A stretch of DNA of 64,000 nt. It comes from Plantago ovata (lineage: Eukaryota > Streptophyta > Magnoliopsida > Lamiales > Plantaginaceae). The position numbers and the translations under genes are program-made. Positions 21,543-32,929 of the stretch are shown here, one piece after another. Positions within the stretch are counted from its first letter, which is position 1, and every line of letters starts with the position of its first letter. The stretch is from the NCBI GenBank assembly GCA_028274465.1, contig CM051456.1:70852753-70916752 (forward strand). Direction: 5' to 3'. The notes under the pieces were generated by a model. That model was not told the DNA's origin. It did not search any database and saw nothing but the letters and a program-made list of their open reading frames with translations.

Positions 21543-22559
21543 ATGAGTCAACCACCGTTGCCCCGGTATGTGATGCCTCGAGGCCCTTGCATAACATTGG
21601 ATGACGATTGCAGAAATTATGACTTTGATCCTGCGTACTACTCCATTCTCTCCACGTTTTCAATGGGTGATGATCCTCTTAGACACATACGAGGAAGGTG
21701 TGTTGAGGATACCTCGTGAGAATGAGGAGGGGGTTAGTTTATACATGAGCAACTTTGTATGAGAGGATTTAAGGGAGCCTTGGAAGGGTACACTCGAAGA
21801 TGGCTCAGAATCCCGCCGGAAAAATTGTTGCGCACTTGGGGTGAAGTAACCAGCAAGTTTCTGGAGCATTGGAATAGGGACTCACCTCCTGGGATAGGGG
21901 CATGGACGTCTCGCTTCAGTAGTAAGCCACCAGAAATCGACATTGCCGATGAAGAGGAATGTGGAGAAGAATCCATTGATGAAGTCTCCTCAGTGCTTAG
22001 CTTGGATTCCACGTTCTTACTTGCGGACGTCGAGGTTGCTGGTCAAGAGGAAGTGGTGGAGGAGGTGATAACTGAATCCATTGCTTCACTTGAGTCAAAG
22101 AGTGAAGGCGTCAGTTGTGTTGAGGTCGAGGAGCCAATCTCTGAAGATTTTGGTGTGTCTGAATCAATTGCTGCAGATACTCTTGATCTTGACTCCTACG
22201 TTCTGGTCCATGCGCCCACCTATGAGTTCCAAAGGAGTTTTGATCCTCTTTACTCTTTTTATTTTCCATCTGATTCCCTTAGTTATTTTTTAGATTTTTT
22301 TTTCTTGGTTTTGTTAATTTTAGTTTTCAGGGAATCGTGGACTTGCTTGAGCAGATACGGAGAGGTGCCAAGGATGGTTTCCAAGATGCGAGGAGTAACG
22401 GAACGGATGCACAGGATTCGTTTCCATTTGATAATGGATAACATTAGGGTAATGATCTCCTGTCCGACATGTGGAGGGACTATTATGGGGATTTCAATCC
22501 CGATAATTAGTCTTTTCACATGTCCGCTCTCAGCCGACCGAGGCCAAACTGTTCGGTAA
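21543..22559 (+). pseudogene. gag: gag-like remnant ORF of the non-autonomous G3
   Basis: The ATG at 21543 opens 58 codons (MSQPPLPRYVMPRG...GDDPLRHIR) and stops at 21717-21719. Gag-like reading continues in another frame (LRIPRENEEG) and again from 21759 (WLRIPPEKLLRTWGEVTSKF). This resembles the Athila gag motif AKSWLSSLP...TWEKVFSAFMEKYF seen in G4, so it is a decayed gag core. Downstream the frame from 21759 stays open to 22559 with an acidic tail. A pyrimidine-rich tract ending TTTTAGTTTTCAG (about 22275-22330) could be a splice acceptor. No zinc knuckle or protease is seen. Confidence 0.55.
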
Positions 22560-24012
22560 CATCTAGTATCACTTTTTATTTACTAATTCTCTTTTGCTAG
22601 GGACTAGCTTAAGTTTTATGAGGGGGATGGGATGTGAACCATGATGTTAAGTATTGTTTGGCTTTGTGATGTTGAGTATGGTATCTAATTTTTTGCATTT
22701 GCACGTTTACTGCTTTCCTAGGATAGTCTTGCATGTTTTATATGGAGTTTATTGCCGAATTTTTTGAACTTTTTTATTGGGTAGATCAAATAGCTGTGCC
22801 ATTAATCGTATGCTTCATCTCTATGAATTTGTTTGAGGTTTTTCTCGCTTGGCTTGCCACATTTATGTATTGCACTTAGTTAACCATGGTAGTCTCGACA
22901 TCACTTAGTGGTGTTTTCTCTACTGCGGTTCACGAAGGCCTTTATAATAGGATGATGCATGTTAGGGTCTTATGGTTGTTTCCCGAGTAATTATGTACCT
23001 AAGAGGCAACAAGTCTTCACCATGCTTTGAGATTGCTAAATGCCTAGGAAGGAGGTAGTGTGAGGTTGTGTGATCCTTTGTTTATAACCTATTCTTCCGA
23101 ATAGGTTTGGGGAGGGGGTTACACAATCATTAGACTTGTTTCTGTTTTTCATTTTCGTATCGTGAGTTTATTTTTCCTTTTCCGTAAATTTTGTACTCCA
23201 ACCTATTCTTTCGAATAGGTTTGGGGAAGTCGTGTGAGTCATTTTTGTTTCTCTTTGTTATGCTACTGCTGGCTAGAAGAAAATAGAAAAAAAAAGAAAG
23301 AAAAATTCCAGAAAAAAAGAGAAAAGAAAAAAAAAAAAAAAAAAAAGGAATCTGGAAAGAAAAAACGAAAACACCCCAAACAAGCAAAGAAGGGTCCAAA
23401 AAGAAAGCCGAATAGCAGTTTAGCAAAGTGTTGAGTCTTTTCCATTTTTGTAATGTTCGTAATCGTGTTTTTTATCTTTTATCTTTTTTGTCTTGAGTGT
23501 CATCTGTTCTAGACCACCCTCGTCCTGCCATTCAGGAAGTGGTGAATAGCTTAAGACTTTACTTGAGAGATGGGTAGAATAGAGGAGTGTTATCTTTTAT
23601 AGGGAACCCTCCTTCGTTTGATGAGAGCCAGTACTGGTTCGACCTCTTTTGAGGAAAAGTCTTAACATGGTTGAACAGCAGTAAGTCCTCAGTTTCGTAG
23701 GCACGGGGCAACCATTCGTATCTTAGCATGCTTCATTACGTCGTCACTGACTAGGTCTAGGTAGAGAATGTTACGAGAGACTATCTTGTCTTGACATAAG
23801 TGCTTATGTGGATGTGTATAAGTCAATCGAGGTATTCTTCAACCTATATTCATGCTTTGATTTATATGGTTTTTGTTCATATGTTATTCGATAGATTCAG
23901 TAGATTAGTTCATTTTATTTGGCATGAAACTCCATTTTGTGTCTTGCATGTTTTTTGTATTAGAGTCTAGCTTAGTTGCTTGAGGACAAGCAAAGGTTCG
24001 GGTTGGGGAGTT
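22560..24012 (+). other. G3 3' non-coding region with hairpins, purine tract and PPT
   Basis: No gene is seen. The region holds two copies of the hairpin CCTATTCTTNCGAATAGG followed by TTTGGGGA (near 23089 and 23200). It also holds an A/G tract of about 75 bases (23278-23350) and a conserved end, GAGGACAAGCAAAGGTTCG. The polypurine tract GGTTGGGGAGTT lies at 24001-24012, directly before the LTR. The same layout recurs in G4 and, on the minus strand, in G5. Confidence 0.8.
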
Positions 24013-25341
24013 TGATGAATGTGTATTTTACACTTTCATTCGAGTCTTTTTCACCTATTTTAGCTATCCTCTATATTAATTTAGCTATATTTTAGTACAT
24101 TTTATTAGAATAGTGTCACGTTTCCCTTTAGATTTTATTTTACAGGTTTTGGTTGAAATTCGAAGATTTCCGGGCAATTATATTGAAGTTTACAAGGAAT
24201 TGGTGTTCCATAAGCCTATTTGGAGTATCTGAAGGTTTCCGGATAGGATTTGAAGTCTAGGGGCCGAATCTGGAGGTTAGAAGGCTACTAGAAGTCAGAA
24301 ACCGAGTCCGAAAAGGGGAAGAAATCCAAAAACGCGTCGAAAACGCGTAATTCCGCGAAAAAACCGGGGGGCGAACCGCCGGAGCTCTGGGGCGAACCGC
24401 CCCGTAGTTTTTCGGGGCCTATATATAGTGCTCAGTTATTCTCCAAAAATCATATCTTTCCAGACCTACTTTCTCACCTCTCTCTATAGTTTTAGGTAGG
24501 AACTTCCCGGGGCCTGTCCTGGGAGTTCTGTAGCTTAGGGGATACTTTTTCATAGCGGATTGGAGCTCGTAGGATCGCAATTCTTCGGAGATTGACAACC
24601 TTCAGTAACTTGTATCTTACAGTTTAATCTACTTATTTTATTTATCTTTCAATATGTTTTGTTCTATGATTTCTATTGATTGCATGCCTATTATGAGTAG
24701 CTAAACTTATCGTTGGTGGTAGTATGTGAATGCTTAGCGAGGGAAGATAATCATGCTAATGGCTATATCGCGCATTATACTCCGTGTTATTGCTTTATTT
24801 CGTTGATCAGTTGCAACCAAAATTCTCGTATGTTGTATTAATTATTATGCACAATTGGACACTTGTCGACCATCAGACCAATTATCTTCGTAGTGTTGAG
24901 TAATTACGCAACACATTAGGACAATCATCAGACCAATTATCTTCGTAGTGTTGAGTAATTACGAAACACATTAGGACAATCGTGATTGACTTGTCAGACC
25001 AATTATCTTCGTAGTGCTTAATATTTGCAACAGGACACTAGATTGATTCAAAGATCTCTATGCAAGACCGAGGAATTTATGCATGATTATCGACCCGTTA
25101 TGTTAAGAAGGACCATACTATCACCAATCTCCATTATCTGCTAGAAACCCCCTATTGCTATCTGTCTGCTGTTTTATATTCTCTTGTTAAATAGATAAAG
25201 CAAGTTATAGTCCTGAGAGAACGACACTCGAGTCATTCTACTGCTACACTACGGTTTTCGTTGTAGTTGTAGATTGCCTTTGGATAATTACAAATTTATT
25301 TGATTCGTTCGCGTTGGAGCACGACATCCGCGCGTTCATCA
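24013..25341 (+). repeat. G3 3' LTR (1329 bp)
   Basis: It starts TGATGAATGTG after the polypurine tract and ends GCGCGTTCATCA. It holds two GC palindromes (24364-24405), against three in the 5' LTR, and the TATA box CCTATATATAG near 24418. A short repeated phrase (ATCAGACCAATTATCTTCG) occurs three times near 24870-25010. The right flank is Copia-A pol (A3). Confidence 0.88.
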
Positions 25342-27297
25342 CTCTCCTCCCCCTAGTCATGACAAGATAAATATAGTTCACGACAAAGAATTTCCAGCAA
25401 AAGACGCGGTTGCTCCGGAAGTTGCTGAAATTACGCAATCTCCAGTGCCTGTTGATGAACTACCTCAATCGAGCAATGCTGAACAAGCAGTTGCTGATGA
25501 ACAAATCTCAGCAGAGACACAAATTCCCAGTAGTACTGAATAAGTACATACTGAAGAGTCACATGCTGATGAGCAAACATATCCTGATCCAACAAGCAGA
25601 AAACCTGTTAATAAATGGATTAGAGATCATCCCTACGGATATGATTGGCGATATTAATAAACGCCAAGTGACTAGATCCAAAGCTACTCATGGACTTGCT
25701 GAAGAAGCAATTATCGTAGAAGTAGAATCATTGTTCTCTTGCTTTGTGTCAGAAATTGAACCTAAAACCATAGAAGAAGCTTTAAAGCATTCTGAATGGA
25801 TAAAGCCAATGCAAGAAGAACTGGATCAATTTGAAAGAAACAAAGTCTGGAAACTTGTGCCACTTGCTGAAGACAAGAAAGCTATTGGTACAAAGTGGGT
25901 GTTCAGAAACAAGCTGAGCGAGTCTGGTGAAGTAACAAGAAATAAAGCACGTTTAGTTGCTCAAGGTTACTGTCAGACTGAAGGATTGGACTATGATGAG
26001 TCTTATGCACCAGTCGCAAGATTGGATGCAATTAGGCTTTTCTTGGCCTTTTCTGCTCACAATGACTTCATTGTTTACCAAATGGATGTTAAAAGTGCAT
26101 TCTTGAATGGTGAACTTGCTGAAGAAGTCTACCTAGAACAACCCCCTGGCTTTGAACTTCCCTCAGAAATCAAGATGGTATACAAGCTTCAGAAAGCTGT
26201 ATATGGTCTAAAGCAAGCACCAAGAGCATGGTATGATACCTTGGCTAAGTTCTTGCTGGAAAATGGTTTCAAGAAAGGTGAAGTTGACAAAACCTTATTT
26301 ACCATGACCCATGATGGTAAATTACTCTTAGTTCAAATTTATGTGGATGACATAATTTTTGGATCTAAGGACAAGCAACTTTGTGATGATTTTGCCAAAC
26401 TCATGACAAATAAGTTTGAAATGAGTATGATGGGAAAATTGAATTATTTCCTAGGATTGCAAGTCAAGCAACTCAAAGATGGAATATTCATAAATCAAGC
26501 AAAGTATGCGAAAGAAATGCTCATAAAGTTTAGGATCAAAGAGGATGAGAAACCTGAAAAGATCCCTATGAGTGTTGGTACCAAATTGGGCTATACTAAA
26601 GAGGAAAAAAGGGTTGAAGAACACAAGTATAGGAAGCTCATTGGTTCCTTGTTGTATTTAACAGCAAGTAGACCTGACATTCAGTATGCTGTTTGTGTGT
26701 GTGCAAGATTCCAATCAGATCCAAGAGAATCACACTACAAAAAGGCAATCGGCAATCAAGATACTGAAATATGTTAAAGGTACAGTCAATGTTGGATTAT
26801 GGTATCCTAAAGATTCTGGACTTGAATTGGTTGGTTATTCTGATTCTGATCATGGAGGATCAACTCTTGATAGAAAAAGTACTTCTGGAACTTCTCAGTT
26901 TTTGGGTACTAGATTAATATCATGGTTCAGCAAGAAGCAAACCTGTGTTGCCAATTCATCTACTGAATCTGAATACATTGCAGCTGGTTGTTGCACAGCT
27001 CAAATCCTATGGATTCAGCAACAATTAAGAGATTATGGTATTTCTGCAAAGAAAACACCAATCTTTTGTGACAATACAAGTGCTATTGCAATCACTCAAA
27101 ATCCTAAGTTTCACTCAAGGACTAAGCACATTGATATTAGACATCATTTCATTAGAGATCATGTGGAAAAAGGTGATATTGAGGTTGTGAAAGTAGGCAC
27201 TTATGATCAGCTTGCTGACATCTTTACCAAGCCCCTACCGGACAATAGGTTCGCAATGCTAAGGTATAACCTTGGATTGATTGAACTACCTCAATAA
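25342..27297 (+). pseudogene. pol: A3 reverse transcriptase and RNase H, nearly intact
   Basis: After a frameshifted linker (indel near 25640), RT is open: [42 protein letters not shown], and the catalytic YVDD at 26340-26351. A tandem 7-bp duplication, GGCAATC-GGCAATC, near 26744-26757 shifts the frame. RNase H is complete after it: GYSDSDHGGS, SSTESEYIAAG, FCDNTSAI, HIDIRHHFIRDHV, LADIFTKPL. The stop is TAA 27295-27297 after LIELPQ. This domain pair copies RNA into cDNA. It is the best preserved RT of the family in the window. The upstream gag, protease and integrase are missing. Confidence 0.88.
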
Positions 27298-27317
27298 AGG
27301 ATACACTTGGCAGAATG

Positions 27318-27523
27318 CTGAAACAGGTATTCAGCAAGCTAAAGTATTCCTGTTTAAAAGACCCAGTCACTAATTTCTTCTAAGAAATGATAGGTCACTA
27401 CATGTTTGCTGAAACAGGCATTCAGCAAGTAATTGCTTCAAAACGGGTATTTGTTAGGAAACTTGATCACTTGCTGAGACAGGTACTCAGTAAGAGAAAG
27501 AGCTTAAGGATTGCTGAGACAGG
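27318..27523 (+). repeat. hairpin repeats between pol and aORF in A3, left half
   Basis: Copies of CTGARACAGGNAYTCAG lie at 27318-27334, 27409-27425 and 27474-27490. A fourth begins at about 27515 and is split by G4 inside its ACAGG loop. TTTGTTAGGAAACTTG at 27450-27465 matches the start of the Copia-A LTR. The array resumes after G4 at 37843. Confidence 0.85.
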
Positions 27524-28782
27524 TGCTGAATGTGTATTTTACACTTTCATTCGAGTCTTTTTCACCTATTTTAGCTATCCTCTATGATAATTTAGCTATA
27601 TTTTAGTACATTTTATTAGAATAGTGTCACGTTTCCCTTTAGATTTTATTTTACAGGTTTTGGTTGAAATTCGGAGATTTCCGGGCAATTATATTGAAGT
27701 CTACAAGGAATTGGTGTTCCAGAAGCCTATTTGGAGTATCTGAAGGTTTCCGGATAGGATTTGGAGTCTAGGGGTCGAATCTGGAGGTTAGAAGGCCACT
27801 AGAAGTCAGAAACCGAGTCCGAAAAGGTGAAGAAATCCAAAACCGCGTCAAAAACGCGGAATTCCACGAAAAAAGCGTGGGGCGAACCGCCGGAGTCAGG
27901 GGGCGAACCGCCCCAGAGTTATTTCGGGCCTATATATAGTGCTCAGTTTTCTCTCCGAAAATCATATCTTTCCAAGCCTACTTTCTCACCTCTCTCTATA
28001 GTTTTAGGTAGGGACTTTCCGGGGCCTGTCCTGGGAGTTCCGTAGCTTAGGGGATACTTTTTCATAGCAGATTGGAGCGCGTAGGATCGCAATCATCCGG
28101 AGATTGACAACCTTCGGTAACTTTGTATCTTACAGTTTTTATCTACTTATTTTATCTTCTTTCAATATGTTTTCTTCTATGATTTCTATTGATTGCATGC
28201 CTATTATGAGTAGCTAAACTTATCATTGGTGGTAGTATGTGAATTCTTAGCGAGGGAAGATAATCATGCTAATGGCTATATCGCGCATTATACTCCGTGT
28301 CATTGCTTTATTTCGTTGATCAGTTGCAACCGAAATTCTCGTATGTTGTATTGATCATTACGCACAATTGGACACTAGTCGACCATCAGACCAATTATCT
28401 TCGTAGTGTTGAATAATTACGGAACACATTAGGACGTTAGTTATTGACTAGTCAGACCAGATTATCTTCGTAGTGCTTAATACTTGCAACAGGACACTAG
28501 ATTGATTCAAAGATCTCTATGCAAGACCGAGGAATTTATGCATGATTATCGACCCATTATTAAGAAGGACCATACTATCACCAATCTCCATTATCTGCTC
28601 GAAACCCCCTATTTGCTTTCTATCTGCTGTTTTATATTTTCTTGTTAAATAGATAAAGCTAGTTATAGTCCTGAGAGAACGACACTCGAGTCATTCTACT
28701 ACTACACTACGGTTTTAGTTGTAGTTGTGGATTGCCTTTGGCTAAATACAAATTTATTTGACTGAATCTGACACGTTCGTCA
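27524..28782 (+). repeat. G4 5' LTR (1259 bp)
   Basis: It starts TGCTGAATG (TGATGAATG in the 3' copy) and ends CACGTTCGTCA. Two GC palindrome units lie at about 27874-27922, followed by the TATA box CCTATATATAG. ACAGG precedes it. Confidence 0.9.
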
Positions 28783-28785
28783 AAT

Positions 28786-28803
28786 TGGCGCCGTTGTCGG
28801 GGA
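28786..28803 (+). other. primer-binding site of G4 (Athila type)
   Basis: TGGCGCCGTTGTCGGGGA lies three bases after the LTR. It differs by one base from the G3 site. Confidence 0.85.
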
Positions 28804-28945
28804 CTATACACTTTTTTTCTGTTTAATTTGTTTATATTTACAGCTTTAGATTCGTAATTCTTTTAGTTTTAGTTTTCCTTCTTAATCTCTCTCTGCTTTC
28901 CTAGTTTATTTCTAATCACCTTTCCTAGTCTGTCACAGATAGTGT

Positions 28946-31078
28946 ATGCCGCATACACGTTCTGCAGGAACACCGCTTGCTAATTCAATTGCTGAGATCG
29001 ATAGAGTCTACCACCAAAGAAGGCGACTACTTGAAAGGCGCGCACTAGAGGAAATAGAGGAAACCGATTTCTCTGAATCTCTAATTAGTCTATTCAATGA
29101 AATCGACGGAATGGCAGAAGCTAGACCACTGAAGGCATGGGTACAACCCACCAAGGATCGTATGAGGGGACCAGCGATAGTTCTTTCGTCTGCAACCCGA
29201 GATCTGGAGATCAAGAACCACGCATTCCAACAACTTCCAAGGTTCTATGGCTTATCAAGGGAAGATGTGATGGGGTACTTGCACGATATCGATGATTTCG
29301 TCAACCAACTCCCACGACCCGGAGCTGACATAACAACGGACGAGTTGAGAATGAAGGTTTTTGCAATGGGACTTGGCGACAGAGCCAAGTCATGGCTGAG
29401 TTCTCTTCCAGCAGGCTCGCTGGACACTTGGGAAAAGGTTTTTTCAGCTTTCATGGAGAAATACTTCCCACACACTCTGACTACCGCGCTTAAGGCGCAA
29501 ATCACTGGACTCAAGCAGGACTATGATGAAACCATCTACACCGCGTTCGAGAGGTTCCAAGATCTCACGAACAAGTGCCCTCACCATGGTTTTGAACTCT
29601 CTGACCTAGTCCAACACTTCTACAATGGACTAACCTTCGAGAACCAACAAGTGGTGGATTTCCAATGCCGAGGCAATATTTGGGAGGAAACCGCAGAAGC
29701 CGTCTGGGCTGTTTTCGAAAGGCTTGCTAAGGGTTCGCAGTACAAGGACCCAAGAGCAATGGTTAGGATATGTGGACCTGAAGCTCCACCGACTCAAGAA
29801 GCCCCTATGTACAGGGGGAATGGGGATCAATTCGAGTGCTTTACCAACGAATTGAAGCAAGTCCTCAAGAGCGCCACCGGAACAACTGTTTCGAACGAAG
29901 TATGCCGAATATGCAAGAACTATGGGCATGGGGCTCATATGTGTAGATCGGAACTGGCATACGATGATGGCAACTGGGCTCGAGGAGGAGAAGAAGAAGC
30001 CTTTGCTACGGAGTTTGGCACTCAAGAAGTTAGCTACGGACAAGACGGTAGGAATCCTCGAGGTGGATTTTAGAGAAGAGGATACCGTAACAATCAAGGA
30101 TATGCACCGGCTAACCAAACTTATGGACCTAACCAAGACCGTAGTAGGCTGAACTATGGTAATGATCACTGCGAAAACCCCGCTCCGAAAGTGCCACCGA
30201 AGTCGAAGACGGCTCAACTGATGGAGAACTTGCAAAAGATGGTCGATCACACACAAAGTTTTCTCAAACGATATGAAGAAGATTCTGAGAAGACTAGGGC
30301 AAGGCTTGATAAGTTGGAAGAGAGCACTAGGCTTGCCCATCAAAAGATGCAAGAGTTGATCGACCGAAAACTGCCTAGCGGCACTGTGAAGTCGAATGCC
30401 ATTACATTGGCTGATGACGTACCTGACGAAATCACCATCAAGAAGGTTGTTAGGTGCAAGGGTTGCATGAAGGAAGAACTTCTACAGGCTAAGGAAGAAG
30501 AGAAGGACCTTGGTTCTGACACAAGTGATGAGGAGCAAGAGGATCCCGAACCACTCCCTAAAAGTTTCAATGTTAAGGTAGGGATTGGTGAGCTTGAAGA
30601 TGTCCGTGCCACACTGGATACGGGATCCTACTCAAACATAATTCCTTTGAATGTGTTTGAAAATAGCAACATTGGAAAACTATCTGAGCAAAGGGCTATT
30701 GTGGAACTAGCGGATGGATCCTTTATGAGACCGGAGGGCGTTGTGAAAAATGTTTTGGTCAAGATTGGTGAAGCATCTATATACACCAACTTTGTAGTTA
30801 TGCCGGCGTCTGCACCTGGAACGGGGGATGTCATACTCTTAGGGCAAACGTTCTTGACTAAACTACGCTCCGTGATGGATATATACCAAAGAACTTGCAC
30901 CATTGAAGTGAATGGCAAGCAACACGTGTTGCAAGCCATACCTGATCCACCTGAACCGCGTGATATTACTACTCACTACTGTGGTCTTGCAGCCTATATT
31001 CTTTCTTATTCACAGGTTCGTGGCATGGAAAGGAGATCAATGAAGGGGAAGCCTAGTACCCGCAAAAAGAAGAGATAG
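28946..31078 (+). pseudogene. gag: G4 gag-protease, single frame with one TAG
   Basis: The ATG at 28946 opens MPHTRSAGTPLANS. The Athila gag core follows: FQQLPRFYGLSREDV, GDRAKSWLSSLPAGSLDTW, KCPHHGFELSDLVQHFYNGL. The zinc knuckle is C-RI-C-KNYG-H-GAHM-C at 29903-29944. After it a TAG (30071-30073) interrupts the frame at GGF-stop-RRGY. The same frame then continues through a coiled-coil linker to an aspartic protease with DTG at 30617-30625 (RATLDTGSYSNIIPL) and ILLGQTFL, ending 31076-31078. So 710 codons carry one nonsense codon, probably CAG to TAG. Gag forms the particle and protease matures it. There is no RT downstream. Confidence 0.85.
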
Positions 31079-32122
31079 GCGCAGACAGGAGTCGAGTCAA
31101 AGACTTTAAACAATGACGCTATCCGGGAGGCAACCCGGAATTTTTATCGCTTTCTTTACTGCTTTTCTGCATGCATTCATTCTTGAACTATTTGCTTCTC
31201 GTATGCGAATTTGTTCATGTCTGTGTCGTATATGCTTATGTTTGAGTGAGATTTTTCGAGTGGTTTTTGAAAAAAAATTGGTTTCGGGATTTAAACCGCA
31301 TTTTCTGACATCGGGACCCGTCTCCCCGCATTGGGGAGCACGGGGCGAACCGCCCCGTGGTGGGGCGAACCGCCCCACAGTTCCAGATCCTTAAAAACGC
31401 GGATTTCAACCCCAAAACCTTATTTTCATCATTCTTCTTCATCCATACTCCCAAAAAACCCGAAAAGTGCAATTTTACTTCTAAATCTTCATAACTTCTT
31501 CATTTCTTGACCAAATTGAGTGTTCTATAGCTTAATTCGAAGCCTATTACACGATCTATCATCCTATCCGAACAGATTTCATCCTAATTCGTTAGATTTG
31601 CAGATCTGAGGTATCATCCTTAGAACCCTAATTTTCAAATTTGGGGGTTTTCTATTTTGAGCTTCAATCATGCTTATTTGATGCATGGGTATGTTGTTTG
31701 TGTGATTAGACGTGTTATTTACTATCAATTGCATGCTCAATTTATGCTTGGATTGTTGATTTGGGTACTTTGCTGCTAGATGATATATCTTGTTCTGCAA
31801 TATGTCTTTATCTTTGATTTCTTGCATAAGATTGTGTTTATTGATGTAATGATGGTGGATTTGACATTAGAATACTTAATTGTTGAGTATGAGGATTTAT
31901 GTTGGTAGAATTTTTGCGCTGCTATGGTATGAATTGAGCCTTGTTATCAAGGATATTGGTTGTCTAGTGAAAGCATGATGTGATGTATTGCATGTAGTAG
32001 TTACATTGGTATGTTGCATGATGAAGGAACTAGGCTAGACATTACGGTTTGGGGAGCTTGATTGTTGATTTTATCACTCGTATTTTTCGCTTGTACACTA
32101 GCATATATTTTGAGTCTGTTTT
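31079..32122 (+). other. G4 region after protease: GC palindromes and leader-like sequence
   Basis: No gene is seen. The stretch CGCTATCCGGGAGGCAACCCGG follows the protease. Palindromes lie at 31322-31338 (CTCCCCGCATTGGGGAG), 31341-31357 (CGGGGCGAACCGCCCCG) and 31361-31377 (TGGGGCGAACCGCCCCA). A TTAAAAA box is near 31391. A C/T-rich, leader-like sequence then runs to about 31620. Autonomous Athila elements carry RT-IN before this point, so a pol deletion is inferred. Confidence 0.65.
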
Positions 32123-32929
32123 GTGTCATACGAGGTGCTAATTGCTGTTTGTAGGTACCATACCAAGGGAAGGGAGCATTCCCGTATGATTGTTGTGAAG
32201 AATCATGTCAAGGAAGGTGATCCCGCTAGATGTGCGTTCGAGCCAAGGGGTTTTGCAACAACGTCGTGGATTATCCAAGAGGAGGAGCTAGAATACACCT
32301 GGAGTAAGGACTCCTATGCCTATTCATGCACCACCGAAGGGAAAGAAGCCGTTATTACGTCATCACTCCATCACAAGGACTGCAAAGTTCGTGCGAACTG
32401 GAAGGCACCGGGACATTCTCGCAGCAACGGATTTGATCTTGAGTTCGCAGTTGCTAGAAGATTCCGAAACGCTAGCTTGGTTCCAAAACATAATGACATG
32501 GGTACACAGTCCCTCGTTGGGGCGCCCTTTGCCTGCCTCTAAAGTGAACATCATATTGACATCGGTTAGAGCAACAGTGGAGAATGTGGTCGAAATTGGA
32601 GAGAAAGGTAGAAGACTTCCGAGTATCCGAGCAGCTTACTGAAACCTTCTCGTAGTGTAAAAAGTTGGAGGGGGAGGTTCTGATACCACTGCCCTTTCCT
32701 CTTCAACAGTTCACATCCTATTGGAGGGCTACAGGATGGAGAATTCCATAACAGCGGCGGCTAATCTTGAGAATTCTACCTGCCACTGCAACTCTACTGG
32801 TGATGATGATGGTGACAGTAGTGATGATGAAGGCCATACGGGAAATGATGACTCTGATAGAGGAATTGATCCTGACCGGCCTAAAAATGGAACTACCGCA
32901 ACCACCAGAAGACCTGATGTCACACTATG
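32123..32929 (+). pseudogene. G4 remnant ORFs in the Athila env-like position
   Basis: Coding-like but broken sequence. A frame from about 32123 to 32542 contains RYHTKGREHSRMIVVKNHV and ends at a stop. Another frame holds a Gly/Asp-rich segment (STGDDDGDSSDDEGHTG, 32721-32929). TTTGCTGTTTGTAG just before 32153 could be a splice acceptor. By position it corresponds to the extra ORF of Athila elements. I cannot recognise a domain, signal peptide or membrane span. Confidence 0.35.

Larger units (their letters stand above)
20559..25341 (+). mobile_element. G3, small non-autonomous Athila element
   Basis: It contains a 5' LTR (20559-21223), a primer site (21227-21244), a 2.8 kb internal region with only a gag remnant, a polypurine tract and a 3' LTR (24013-25341). 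No protease, RT or integrase is present. The flanks do not match (AATGG at 20554-20558, CTCTC at 25342-25346). The left neighbour is Athila G2 and the right neighbour is Copia-A, so the element does not sit as a simple insertion. Recombination between Athila copies is likely. Confidence 0.8.

Noticed and set aside
22250..22330. Hydrophobic stretch YFLDFFFLVLLILVF in the G3 ORF as a membrane anchor
   Set aside because: It is encoded by a T-rich tract ending TTTTCAG that looks more like a splice acceptor, and a different frame after it (EQIRRGAKDGFQDA) looks more protein-like. Left undecided, not called as env.
23230..23434. Lys/Arg-rich or Phe-rich ORFs in the A/G tracts of Athila 3' regions (also 33740-33976, 59524-59807)
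   Set aside because: Low-complexity purine tracts open all frames; there is no conserved start or domain.
32123..32542. Possible host gene exon in G4
   Set aside because: It lies between gag-protease and the 3' region of a complete Athila insertion with target duplications, so it belongs to the element.
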